From an uncultured Formosa sp. (GTDB lineage Bacteria; Bacteroidota; Bacteroidia; Flavobacteriales; Flavobacteriaceae), in assembly GCA_913052445.1 (NCBI GenBank), contig CAJXDP010000011.1, positions 1 to 46,543 on the forward strand: a DNA stretch of 46,543 nt, in the 5' to 3' direction. The first letter of the stretch is position 1, and every line of letters begins with the position of its first letter. This document shows positions 1 through 7,638 of this stretch, piece after piece. The position numbers and the translations under genes were made by a program. The notes under the pieces were generated by a model. It did no database searches and was not told the DNA's origin. It saw only the letters and a program-made list of their open reading frames with translations.

Positions 1-112
1 TATTTATGAGACGTATAACCTGAGAATTTGTTACAGATTTTCTCCAAAAATAACATTTTTTTTAAAAGCACAAATTTAAATTTATAATTTGTAATGATAT
101 CCTCCGTAATTA

Positions 113-143
113 TTTGCAGATTAATATAATAGAATTATATTTG
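113..143 (+). promoter_or_regulatory. Bacteroidetes-type promoter of rplU-rpmA
   Basis: A TTTG element at 113-116 is separated by exactly 19 bases from TATATTTG at 136-143. This matches the housekeeping promoter of Bacteroidetes (TTTG, about 19 bases, TAnnTTTG). Transcription would start near 150, about 50 bases before the rplU start codon. Confidence 0.75.
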
Positions 144-149
144 CAGCCG

Positions 150-168
150 CCTTGCTTTTTTGGTAAGG
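150..168 (+). promoter_or_regulatory. Small hairpin in the rplU leader
   Basis: CCTTGC at 150-155 can pair with GTAAGG at 163-168 (five Watson-Crick pairs and one G-U) around a T-rich 7-base loop. It lies at the likely transcription start, 29 bases before the rplU ATG. It could be an autoregulatory ribosomal-protein leader element or just a 5' end stabiliser. The sequence alone does not decide. Confidence 0.3.
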
Positions 169-197
169 AATTAATCTAATTAAAAAAACGTTACGCT

Positions 198-740
198 ATG
201 TACGCAATTGTAGAGATAGCAGGGCATCAATTCAAAGTTGAAAAAGACCAAAAAGTCTTTGTAAATCGTTTGCAAACTGAAGAAGGAAAAAAAGTCAATT
301 TTGACAATGTACTTCTTTTAGCAGATGGCACCAAAGTAACTATAGGCGCCCCAGCTATAGATGGAGCTCAAGTAGGAGCAAAAGTCTTAAAGCACCTTAA
401 AGGTGACAAAGTGATCGTATTCAAAAAGAAACGACGTAAAGGGTATAGAGTTAAAAATGGCCACCGCCAGTCTTTAACTGAAATACAAATTGAAAGCATC
501 GTTGCTTCAGGAGCCAAGAAAGCAGCAACAACTAAAGCTGCTGCGCCAAAAACCGAAGCAAAGCCAGTCGTAAAGAAAGAAGTTTCTAAGCCAGCTGTTA
601 AAGCTGCTGCCCCAAAGGTAGAGGCTACTGCAGACTTCTCATCAATGACAGTTGCAAAATTAAAAGAATTAGCGAAAGCTAAAGGAATTGTAGGAATATC
701 AGCGATGAAAAAAGCTGATCTAATCTCAGCCTTAAGCTAA
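198..740 (+). CDS. rplU: 50S ribosomal protein L21 with C-terminal SAP/Rho_N-like extension
   Basis: Residues 1 to about 103 are a complete L21, including the basic KKKRRKGYR patch and the HRQ segment that contact 23S rRNA. A normal L21 ends there. This one continues with a Lys/Ala/Pro-rich linker (about 104-146) and a compact 34-residue tail that starts near SSMTVAKL and includes KKADLISAL. The tail looks like the helix-extended-helix fold of SAP or Rho N-terminal domains, which bind nucleic acid. Start at ATG 198 behind a strong promoter; rpmA follows 27 bases after the stop, the usual rplU-rpmA pair. The extension is seen directly; the domain name rests on pattern similarity. Confidence 0.97.
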   Translation: MYAIVEIAGHQFKVEKDQKVFVNRLQTEEGKKVNFDNVLLLADGTKVTIGAPAIDGAQVGAKVLKHLKGDKVIVFKKKRRKGYRVKNGHRQSLTEIQIESIVASGAKKAATTKAAAPKTEAKPVVKKEVSKPAVKAAAPKVEATADFSSMTVAKLKELAKAKGIVGISAMKKADLISALS

Positions 741-767
741 ATCATATAACAATAAAATCGAAATAAA

Positions 768-1028
768 ATGGCACATAAAAAAGGAGTCGGAAGTTCGAAA
801 AATGGTAGAGAATCAGAATCAAAACGTTTAGGCGTAAAGATTTTTGGTGGTCAAGCAGCTATTGCTGGAAACATTATCGTAAGACAACGTGGTACTGCAC
901 ATAATCCAGGAGAGAATGTGTATGCTGGAAAAGATCACACCCTTCACGCTAAGGTAGATGGTCTTGTAAAATTTGCAAAAAAGAGAAACAATAAGTCCTA
1001 TGTGTCTATTGTTCCTTTTGAAGCTTAA
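768..1028 (+). CDS. rpmA: 50S ribosomal protein L27
   Basis: This is an 86-residue L27, the usual length. It begins [22 protein letters not shown], the conserved N-terminal tail that reaches toward the peptidyl transferase centre. There is no N-terminal propeptide of the kind cleaved in Firmicutes. It follows rplU by 27 bases and ends just before a strong terminator, so the two form a two-gene transcript. Confidence 0.98.
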   Translation: MAHKKGVGSSKNGRESESKRLGVKIFGGQAAIAGNIIVRQRGTAHNPGENVYAGKDHTLHAKVDGLVKFAKKRNNKSYVSIVPFEA

Positions 1029-1044
1029 TTAATAAGACTAGTAT

Positions 1045-1075
1045 AAAAAAAGCCTCGCACAGCGAGGCTTTTTTT
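1045..1075 (+). terminator. Rho-independent terminator of rplU-rpmA
   Basis: GCCTCGC (1052-1058) and GCGAGGC (1062-1068) form a 7-bp GC-rich stem with a 3-base loop, flanked by A7 and followed by T7. The A/T flanks extend the stem and would also allow termination of the converging GNAT gene. Confidence 0.92.
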
Positions 1076-1079
1076 ATTG

Positions 1080-1598
1080 CTATAAATTACTTAAACGCTT
1101 CTCATAAGCCAGGCGTTTGTCGCCATTTTCAAGATAAATAACTCCACAATAAACGTACATTAACTTCTTTAGAAGCCCTTGCATTGCTAGATTATCTTCA
1201 TGCGTATCGATACGCATTGATTTGATATTATTTTGTACGAGTTGTTGTTCACATTGCTCAAAAATAAATTTTGCAACCCCTTTTTTTCTAAAGTTATTGG
1301 AGATAGCCATTCTGTGAATCACTCCGTATTTTGCATCGGATTTAGTGACCCATTGCCCTTCAATTGTTTTGTAGGTTGGCTCTTTTTTAATAGAGAACAT
1401 AGCTGTTCCGATTAGTATGGAGTCTTTAGTTGTAATTACATAACTATCATTATTTTTTATATCTCTAAGTACAACCTCTTTATTTGGATAACCATCTTGC
1501 CATTGATCAATATTTTGAACCGCTAGAAATTCTTGAGCCTCTTCAATAATTTGCATTATTTGATCTAGATTTTTTTTCGATGTCTTAAAGAATTTCAT
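1080..1598 (-). CDS. GNAT family N-acetyltransferase
   Basis: This 172-residue protein has the GNAT layout: an N-terminal helix pair, central strands (YVITTKDSILIGTAMF), and the acetyl-CoA loop region around residues 105-125 (RMAISNNFRKKGVAKFIFEQ), in which R-K-K-G-V-A corresponds to the Q/RxxGxG/A pyrophosphate-binding motif. The following DTHEDNLAMQGLLKKL segment is also typical. The acceptor substrate cannot be told from the sequence. It converges on rpmA and lies downstream of ahcY on the same strand, but the ahcY terminator separates them, so it probably has its own promoter. Confidence 0.85.
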   Translation of the reverse strand: MKFFKTSKKNLDQIMQIIEEAQEFLAVQNIDQWQDGYPNKEVVLRDIKNNDSYVITTKDSILIGTAMFSIKKEPTYKTIEGQWVTKSDAKYGVIHRMAISNNFRKKGVAKFIFEQCEQQLVQNNIKSMRIDTHEDNLAMQGLLKKLMYVYCGVIYLENGDKRLAYEKRLSNL

Positions 1599-1631
1599 TA
1601 ATTAATTTTTGTTGAATAAATTTAAACAAAA

Positions 1632-1659
1632 AAAAGCCAAAGTATGTGCTTTGGCTTTT
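1632..1659 (-). terminator. Terminator downstream of ahcY
   Basis: Read on the minus strand, AAAGCCAAAG, a 6-base loop and CTTTGGCTTT form a 10-bp stem followed by a run of T (the A run at 1628-1635 on the plus strand). It lies just past the ahcY stop codon at 1678 and before the GNAT gene. Confidence 0.85.
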
Positions 1660-1677
1660 GATGATGGTATAAAATTT

Positions 1678-2994
1678 TTAGTACCGATAGTACTCTGGCT
1701 TGAACGGACCTTGTACTTCTACACCAATATAGTTTGCTTGTTCACTCCTAAGTTCGGTAAGCTCTACGCCAATTTTGGCAAGGTGAAGTTTTGCTACCTT
1801 TTCATCTAAATGTTTTGGTAACATATAAACTTCATTTTCATAGGCTTTTTTATTATTATATAATTCAATTTGAGCTAACACTTGATTTGTAAAGGAGTTA
1901 CTCATTACAAAACTTGGGTGACCAGTTGCACATCCTAAATTTACTAAACGACCTTCAGCTAAAACAATAATGTCATTTCCGTCAATAGTGTATTTATCTA
2001 CTTGTGCTTTAATTTCAACTTTCGTATCTCCATGTGTATCATTCAGCCATGTCATGTCTATTTCATTGTCAAAGTGGCCAATATTACAAACAATAGTTTT
2101 GTCTTTCATTGCCTCAAAATGAGCGCTTAATACGATGTCTTTGTTTCCAGTTGCCGTCACCACAATATCAGCGGTTGGCAATACTGTCTCTAGTTTTTTA
2201 ACCTCGAATCCATCCATAGCAGCTTGTAATGCACAGATAGGGTCAATTTCAGTGATAGTAACAATACTTCCTGCACCTCTAAAAGATGCGGCAGTTCCTT
2301 TACCAACATCTCCATATCCGCAAACAACTACTCGTTTACCAGCTAACATGATGTCAGTGGCACGACGAACAGCATCTACAGCGCTTTCTTTACATCCGTA
2401 TTTATTATCGAATTTACTTTTTGTAACTGAATCATTTACATTGATAGCTGGCATTGATAATGTCCCATTTTTCATACGCTCATATAAACGGTGAACACCT
2501 GTAGTCGTTTCTTCACTTAATCCATTAATTCCAGACATAAGTTCTGGGTAGTGATCAAAGACTAAATTTGTTAAATCACCACCATCATCAAGAATCATAT
2601 TTAAAGGTTGGCGGTCTTCTCCAAAAAACAAAGTTTGTTCAATACACCAGTCAAATTCTTCTTCAGTTAAACCTTTCCAAGCATAAACGGGTACTCCAGC
2701 TGCTGCGATAGCTGCTGCTGCCTGATCCTGTGTTGAAAATATATTACACGAACTCCATGTTACATCTGCTCCAAGAGCTACTAAAGTTTCAATAAGCACA
2801 GCTGTTTGAATAGTCATATGTAAACAACCAGCAATACGAGCTCCTTTTAAAGGTTGACTATCTTTATATTCTTCACGAAGGCTCATTAAACCTGGCATTT
2901 CTGCTTCAGCAAGTTCAATTTCTTTGCGACCCCAGTCAGCAAGCGACATGTCTTTTACTTTATATGGGATATAGGGTATAGTTTTTACGTTCAT
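1678..2994 (-). CDS. ahcY: S-adenosylhomocysteine hydrolase (adenosylhomocysteinase)
   Basis: It hydrolyses S-adenosylhomocysteine to adenosine and homocysteine, clearing the product inhibitor of methyltransferases. The 438-residue chain has the family features: the N-terminal substrate domain, the NAD-binding glycine motif [16 protein letters not shown], the HxxF-type segment [12 protein letters not shown], and the C-terminal PFKPEYYRY, which completes the neighbouring subunit's NAD site. I start at ATG 2994 ([15 protein letters not shown]), which matches the family N-terminus; an upstream in-frame ATG at 3015 would add seven atypical residues. It is monocistronic, ending in its own terminator. 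Cellular demand for it may be raised by methylation pathways such as ArsM at 38.4-39.4 kb. Confidence 0.97.
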   Translation of the reverse strand: MNVKTIPYIPYKVKDMSLADWGRKEIELAEAEMPGLMSLREEYKDSQPLKGARIAGCLHMTIQTAVLIETLVALGADVTWSSCNIFSTQDQAAAAIAAAGVPVYAWKGLTEEEFDWCIEQTLFFGEDRQPLNMILDDGGDLTNLVFDHYPELMSGINGLSEETTTGVHRLYERMKNGTLSMPAINVNDSVTKSKFDNKYGCKESAVDAVRRATDIMLAGKRVVVCGYGDVGKGTAASFRGAGSIVTITEIDPICALQAAMDGFEVKKLETVLPTADIVVTATGNKDIVLSAHFEAMKDKTIVCNIGHFDNEIDMTWLNDTHGDTKVEIKAQVDKYTIDGNDIIVLAEGRLVNLGCATGHPSFVMSNSFTNQVLAQIELYNNKKAYENEVYMLPKHLDEKVAKLHLAKIGVELTELRSEQANYIGVEVQGPFKPEYYRY

Positions 2995-3102
2995 AAGGCA
3001 ATTTTTTAAATGCACTATTTTGGTTTAGATTTATAAAATAGCGTATTTTCGTTTTTAAGTTTTTATTCACTGCAAAGATAACTATTAACTTTTAAAAATT
3101 AA

Positions 3103-3735
3103 ATGCCACTTTACAAATCACTCGATTTAAACTCACAAACTATTGTTAAAGTATGGAAGATTTCGGAGACCCTTGAATTCTTCTTGAACAACCTTGATTT
3201 GAACCATGAAAGCTTGGAGCGTGTTAAAGGAATGAAAAGTGAACTCCATCAAAGGGCGTTTTTAAGTGTTAGAATGTTGTTGGGAGAATTTGGCTATTCA
3301 GATTTAGATTTATTTTACGATTCATTTGGTAAGCCATTTTTAAAAGATGGAAAACATATATCTATCTCTCATTCATATCATTTTTCAACATTAGTGATTA
3401 GCTCCGTCGAGGTTGGAATTGACATTGAAAAACAACGCTCCAAAATAATTAAAATAGCCTCTAAATTTATTGGCTACGAAACTTTTTACTTGAACGAAAA
3501 TGATGCTTCTCAAATTCAAAAGCTAACTTGGGTTTGGTGTACTAAAGAAGCCCTTTATAAATTATACGGGAAACCAGGAACAGATTTTAAAAAACATTTT
3601 ATAGTGCTTCCTTTTGGCACAGAATCAAATAATACGATTGCATGGATCGTTAGAGAAAATCGTAAGTTGAAGTTTGTCGTTACTTTTATGGAGTTTGAAG
3701 GGTTTGGGTGTGTCATTACTGAACCAGAAATTTAA
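3103..3735 (+). CDS. 4'-phosphopantetheinyl transferase, Sfp-type
   Basis: It transfers phosphopantetheine from CoA to a carrier-protein serine. The 210-residue, two-lobe length fits the Sfp type rather than the short AcpS type. The Mg/CoA-binding motif GIDIE is at 105-109 and WCTKEA, the second conserved block with its Glu, is at 145-150. The pattern HISISHS near 85-91 is the usual preceding motif. The target carrier protein is unknown; no PKS or NRPS gene is in the window. It sits 12 bases upstream of the thiamine-binding gene in the same direction, so it may be co-transcribed with the thiamine genes. Confidence 0.88.
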   Translation: MPLYKSLDLNSQTIVKVWKISETLEFFLNNLDLNHESLERVKGMKSELHQRAFLSVRMLLGEFGYSDLDLFYDSFGKPFLKDGKHISISHSYHFSTLVISSVEVGIDIEKQRSKIIKIASKFIGYETFYLNENDASQIQKLTWVWCTKEALYKLYGKPGTDFKKHFIVLPFGTESNNTIAWIVRENRKLKFVVTFMEFEGFGCVITEPEI

Positions 3736-3747
3736 TATTTTACATTA

Positions 3748-4008
3748 ATGAATATATCTATAGAATTTACATTAACCCCTTTGCAAACCGATTTTGAGCC
3801 CCCAATCACAGCATTTATCAAAAGTTTGCGCAAGTCAGGATTCAAAGTAATTGAAACTCCTTTGAGTACACAGATTTATGGTGAGTATGATACTTTGATG
3901 CTATTTATTTCAAAAGCCATTAAAGCATCATTTGAAGCAATAGATCACGTTGTCCTGAGCATGAAAATTGTTAAATCTGACCGAAGTGATTATGAGCCAA
4001 ATTTTTAA
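3748..4008 (+). CDS. Thiamine-binding protein, YkoF/MTH1187 (DUF77) family
   Basis: This 86-residue ferredoxin-like domain protein resembles the MTH1187/YkoF family, whose members bind thiamine or hydroxymethylpyrimidine. Visible family features are the opening strand NISIEFTLTP, the central helix ITAFIKSLRKSGF, and the segment ETPLSTQIYGEYD, followed by a second helix and the closing strand. The gene overlaps the transporter gene by 17 bases and that transporter overlaps the kinase gene. Translational coupling of the three supports a shared thiamine job. I am fairly sure of the family and less sure of the ligand. Confidence 0.75.
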   Translation: MNISIEFTLTPLQTDFEPPITAFIKSLRKSGFKVIETPLSTQIYGEYDTLMLFISKAIKASFEAIDHVVLSMKIVKSDRSDYEPNF

Positions 4009-4624
4009 TCTTTTATTTGACCAATATAGTTCTTATGCGGTTCTAGACATTGCTATGGAAATCTCTGCAGTGCTTTTTGGATTTGCTTCTGTTTGGTATT
4101 CTAAAGAGAATAATATTTTAGTTTTTCCAACCGGCCTAATAAGTACTTCTATATTTGTGTATTTATTATTTAAATTTGAACTATTAGGTGACATGATAAT
4201 CAACGGCTATTACTTTATCATGAGTCTCTATGGTTGGTATATATGGACTCGAAAAGTAGATGCAGAAAACGTAACGCCAATCTCAAGAATTACAAAATCA
4301 GAACAAATAATCGTGGTTGTAATCTTCGCATCAACTTTAGTATTAGTTTATGAAGTTTATCAGTATTTTGATATGTGGACCAATTGGGTGGCTTATGTAG
4401 ATACCTTGACAACGGCTTTATTTTTTGTAGGCATGTGGCTTATGGCCAAACGTAAAATTGAAAATTGGTATTTCTGGATTATAGCGGATATCATTTCAGT
4501 TCCTCTATACCTTTACAAAGGATTAACGTTTACTAGTATACAGTATTTTGGTTTCACAATTTTAGCAATATTTGGATTTTTAGCATGGAAAAAGAACTTA
4601 AGCAACAGCATTCAGACTGTATAA
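3992..4624 (+). CDS. pnuC: PnuC-family membrane transporter, probably thiamine-specific (PnuT type)
   Basis: This is a 210-residue integral membrane protein with about seven hydrophobic segments. It has the PnuC family signature of substrate-stacking tryptophans: SLYGWYIW in the middle and ENWYFWIIADIISVPLY near the C-terminus. PnuC proteins are facilitative vitamin transporters whose substrate is trapped by a cytoplasmic kinase. Neighbours decide the likely substrate: a YkoF-like thiamine-binding gene upstream and a TPP riboswitch plus TonB receptor downstream point to thiamine rather than nicotinamide riboside. Start ATG 3992 is preferred over a TTG at 3968, as MSQIFNLLF begins at the first helix and leaves a normal coupling overlap with the upstream gene. 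Confidence 0.85.
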   Translation: MSQIFNLLFDQYSSYAVLDIAMEISAVLFGFASVWYSKENNILVFPTGLISTSIFVYLLFKFELLGDMIINGYYFIMSLYGWYIWTRKVDAENVTPISRITKSEQIIVVVIFASTLVLVYEVYQYFDMWTNWVAYVDTLTTALFFVGMWLMAKRKIENWYFWIIADIISVPLYLYKGLTFTSIQYFGFTILAIFGFLAWKKNLSNSIQTV

Positions 4625-5148
4625 GAGTCGTTTTATTTGGCCCAGAATCTACAGGCAAAACAACACTGTCTAAGGCTTTAGCAAGGCATTATAATTCTGT
4701 ATGGGTTCCCGAGTATGCTCGAGAATATCTTCAGGACAAATGGAATAATGAGCGCAAGACATGCGAGTCAAGTGATTTATTACCCATAGCTTTAGGCCAA
4801 ATGCGCTTAGAAAATAAACTATCTAAAAAAACTAATACTGTGCTGATTTGTGATACTAATTTACTAGAAACAAAAGTCTATTCAGAAGCTTACTATTTAG
4901 GTGTGTGTGATCCGCTTTTAAAAAAATTTGCGATTAAAAATGAGTATGATCTATATTTGTTGACCTTTATTGATGTGCCATGGGAGGCTGATGATTTAAG
5001 AGACAAGCCAAATGCTAGAGAAAAAATGTTTCAGGCTTTTGAAGATCAGTTAAAAAAATACAATAAACCGTATATACTATTAAAAGGAAGTAAAAAAGAA
5101 AGACTTAAATTGGCTACAGAAGAAATTAATAAGTTATTAAAACAGTAG
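4585..5148 (+). CDS. NadR-like AAA ATPase, probable thiamine or nucleoside kinase
   Basis: A 187-residue P-loop protein. Walker A GPESTGKTTL starts at residue 19, the segment WVPEYAREYLQ matches the conserved EYAR block of the ribosylnicotinamide kinase domain of NadR, and CDTNLLETKVYSE and DVPWEADDLRD match the later catalytic and substrate blocks. Such kinases phosphorylate the vitamin brought in by PnuC. It overlaps the transporter gene by 40 bases, so the pair is coupled. Because the locus is thiamine-flavoured, phosphorylation or pyrophosphorylation of thiamine is the best guess; NR kinase remains possible. No adenylyltransferase domain is present. Confidence 0.8.
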   Translation: MEKELKQQHSDCIRVVLFGPESTGKTTLSKALARHYNSVWVPEYAREYLQDKWNNERKTCESSDLLPIALGQMRLENKLSKKTNTVLICDTNLLETKVYSEAYYLGVCDPLLKKFAIKNEYDLYLLTFIDVPWEADDLRDKPNAREKMFQAFEDQLKKYNKPYILLKGSKKERLKLATEEINKLLKQ

Positions 5149-5243
5149 GTTTATGAAGTTTTAAAAATTATCTTTTTATAGAATCATTGAAAAAAAGTCA
5201 ATAAATAATTTATTAAAACATTTTTCTAAAGTATCTTCGCAAC

Positions 5244-5325
5244 GTTCTCAAAAAAGGGGTGCCGATATCGGCTGAGATCATACCCATTGAACCTAGAACA
5301 GGTAATGCTGTTTAGGGAATCGAAC
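5244..5325 (+). ncRNA. TPP riboswitch (thi box)
   Basis: All core blocks of the thi box are present in order: GGGGTGCC (5256-5263), CTGAGA (5272-5277), TACCC (5281-5285), GAACCT (5289-5294), GGTAATGC (5301-5308) and TAGGGA (5313-5318). The P3 hairpin is a minimal self-complementary GCCGATATCGGC. GTTC at 5244-5247 and GAAC at 5322-5325 can close P1. It would sense thiamine pyrophosphate and repress the downstream TonB receptor. TATCTTCG at 5232-5239, just upstream, resembles the -7 box with one mismatch. Confidence 0.95.
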
Positions 5326-5383
5326 TTCAATTAAAGCTATTGTTTTAGTTGAAGTTTAACGAAGCCATTGCTTCAAATTTTTT
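5323..5383 (+). promoter_or_regulatory. Candidate expression platform (antiterminator/terminator) of the TPP riboswitch
   Basis: CTTCAA occurs twice (5325-5330 and 5371-5376), and its complement TTGAAG lies between them (5349-5354). The first pairing forms a long stem, AACTTCAATTAAAGC with GTTTTAGTTGAAGTT. The second pairing, or the nested GAAGC/GCTTC hairpin at 5361-5374, is followed by AAATTTTTT. The upstream copy abuts the P1 3' strand. TPP binding could therefore swap the structures and terminate transcription. Confidence 0.5.
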
Positions 5384-5439
5384 ATTAATTAATTGACAAA
5401 GAATAATTACCTCTTTTTATTCGATATTAAATTTATCGT

Positions 5440-7590
5440 ATGAAAAATCATATTCTTTTATCTGCATTTATGCTGACAACCTCAGTTTTATTTGCGCAAC
5501 AAAATCAAGTTGAAACTGATTCAACAAAAACACAAACACTAGAGGAAGTTTTGGTTAAATCAGTTAGGGTAAAACCTAATGCACCAATTACGCATTCTAA
5601 TGTTACTAAGGCACAGTTAGAATCTCGTAATTTGGGACAAGATCTGCCTATTTTGTTAAATTATTTACCTTCAGTGGTCACAACCAGTGATGCCGGCGCA
5701 GGAATTGGATACACTGGTATTAGAGTTCGTGGTGTGAGTCCGCTTTCTACAAATGTTACAATTAATGGGATCCCATTTACGGATGCGGAGTCTTTAGGTG
5801 CTTTTTGGGTAAATATGCCTGACTTTTCCTCATCAGTTGAAAGTTTACAGCTCCAAAGAGGAGTTGGTACGTCCACCAATGGCTCGGGAGCTTTTGGAGC
5901 AAGTATTAATATCTTGACAGATGCTTCGTCTGAAACTTCCACTGCTGAAATTTCAAATTCCTTTGGAAGTTACAACACTAAAAAACACTCCGTTAAGTTT
6001 AGTACAGGGAAGATCAATGATGTTTTTGAGGTCTCAGGACGTTTGTCAAAAATAAATTCTGATGGTTATGTAGATCGTGCTTTTTCAGATCTTAAATCGT
6101 ATTTTTTACAAGGGACTTATAACAATAACGGAACGCTAATCAAGGCATTGGCTTTTGGTGGTCATGAAAAAACATATCAGTCTTGGGAAGGTTTGACTAA
6201 CCAGCAATTAGAAGATGATCGTCGTCAAAACCCTTACACTTATGAAAATGAAATTGACAACTACAAGCAAGACCATTATCAATTACACTGGAATCAAAAA
6301 ATAAATCAAAACTGGTCTACTAATTTAGGGCTGAACTACACATTTGGTCGAGGCTATTATGAGCAGTATAGAGAAGACGACGATATTAGCACTTATGGAG
6401 GAATTGTAGAGTCTGCGGATGGAAGCTCAACAACAGATTTGATTCGAAGACGTTGGCTTGATAACGACTTTTATGTTATTAATGCAACTGTGAACTACAG
6501 TGAATCAGATCTTGACCTTGTATTCGGTGGGTCTTATAGCAATTATGACGGGGACCATTTTGGTGAGGTAATTTGGGCAAGACAATTTGCATCAGAAACT
6601 TCAATTAGAGATCGGTATTATTTTGGAAATGGAAAGAAAACAGATTTTAGCGCTTTTGCAAAAGCCACCTATGCATTAAATTCTGAAATTGATGTTTATG
6701 GAGATTTACAACTTAGAAATGTTGGCTACAAAACTTCTGGCCTTACTTCTGATTTAGTAAATATGCTAATCGATGAGTCTTATAGTTTTTTTAATCCAAA
6801 AGTTGGAGTTTCTTTTCAATTAGCGTCTAACTCAAGTCTATATGCTTCCTATGCGAGAGCAAATAGAGAACCAAGCCGTTCTGATTTTGAAAGTAATCCA
6901 GATGTAAAGCCAGAGCAACTAAATGATTTTGAAATGGGATGGCGTTACAATAATCAAGGAGTCATGTTAAATATCAACTCTTATTATATGCAATATAATG
7001 AACAGTTAATCTTAACAGGTGCTTTGGATGACGTCGGGACTCCAATACGAACCAATAGTGGAGATAGTTATAGAATAGGACTTGAAATAGAATCTACTTT
7101 TTCGCTATCAGATGCGTTTACATTACAGCCTGTGCTAACGCTGAGTTCAAATAAGAATAAGCAAACCTATTCTCAAGTCGACGGAGTTCTAAAAGATTTT
7201 GGAACTACAAATATTTCTTTTTCCCCCGAAGTAGTTGCTTCAAATGCTTTTATATATAGTCCTAGAGAGAATTTTAGCCTAAGTTTGCTTACCAAATATG
7301 TTGGAGATCAATACATGGGGAACACCGATACTGAGATCTCAAAATTAGATGCGTATTTTGTAAATGATTTAAATGTCACTTACCAATGGAGTCCGAAATC
7401 AGTTTTTAGTTCTGTTGTAGTCTCTGCATTAGTAAATAATATCTTTGATAAAGAATATGTATCCAACGGCTACTATTTTACGTATGATGACGACTGGTCA
7501 GTACCAGGCCAATTAACGACTATTGAAGGGGCCGGATATTATCCACAAGCCACTCGTAACTTTTTGGTTGGATTAACTTTGAAATTTTAA
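5440..7590 (+). CDS. TonB-dependent outer membrane receptor, TPP-regulated (predicted thiamine uptake)
   Basis: A 716-residue protein with a signal peptide ending near LFAQQ, a short TonB-box-like segment (EEVLVKSVRV), a plug domain (about 50-160, with GIRVRGVSPLSTNVTINGIP and LQRGVGTSTNG) and a 22-strand-type barrel rich in aromatic girdle residues that ends in FLVGLTLKF, a classical terminal beta-signal with final Phe. There is no N-terminal carboxypeptidase-like domain and no SusD partner. Control by a TPP riboswitch and the neighbouring PnuC-type transporter make thiamine or a precursor the likely ligand. It ends in a UUCG-capped terminator, so it is probably transcribed alone. Confidence 0.93.
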   Translation: MKNHILLSAFMLTTSVLFAQQNQVETDSTKTQTLEEVLVKSVRVKPNAPITHSNVTKAQLESRNLGQDLPILLNYLPSVVTTSDAGAGIGYTGIRVRGVSPLSTNVTINGIPFTDAESLGAFWVNMPDFSSSVESLQLQRGVGTSTNGSGAFGASINILTDASSETSTAEISNSFGSYNTKKHSVKFSTGKINDVFEVSGRLSKINSDGYVDRAFSDLKSYFLQGTYNNNGTLIKALAFGGHEKTYQSWEGLTNQQLEDDRRQNPYTYENEIDNYKQDHYQLHWNQKINQNWSTNLGLNYTFGRGYYEQYREDDDISTYGGIVESADGSSTTDLIRRRWLDNDFYVINATVNYSESDLDLVFGGSYSNYDGDHFGEVIWARQFASETSIRDRYYFGNGKKTDFSAFAKATYALNSEIDVYGDLQLRNVGYKTSGLTSDLVNMLIDESYSFFNPKVGVSFQLASNSSLYASYARANREPSRSDFESNPDVKPEQLNDFEMGWRYNNQGVMLNINSYYMQYNEQLILTGALDDVGTPIRTNSGDSYRIGLEIESTFSLSDAFTLQPVLTLSSNKNKQTYSQVDGVLKDFGTTNISFSPEVVASNAFIYSPRENFSLSLLTKYVGDQYMGNTDTEISKLDAYFVNDLNVTYQWSPKSVFSSVVVSALVNNIFDKEYVSNGYYFTYDDDWSVPGQLTTIEGAGYYPQATRNFLVGLTLKF

Positions 7591-7612
7591 AAATTAAAAT
7601 GCTAGATTAATC

Positions 7613-7638
7613 AAAGCGTACTTCGGTACGCTTTTTTT
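7613..7638 (+). terminator. Terminator of the TonB receptor gene
   Basis: AAAGCGTAC (7613-7621), a TTCG tetraloop and GTACGCTTT (7626-7634) followed by further T make a textbook intrinsic terminator. Its T run touches the stop codon of the converging lipoprotein gene. Confidence 0.93.

Noticed and set aside
2135-2494. Open reading frame of 119 codons on the plus strand within ahcY
   Set aside because: It is antisense to a highly conserved gene, has no recognisable domain or promoter, and is a reading-frame shadow.
3748-5148. NAD salvage operon (PnuC plus NadR)
   Set aside because: The thiamine-binding gene and the following TPP riboswitch favour thiamine. Kept as an alternative in the gene entries.
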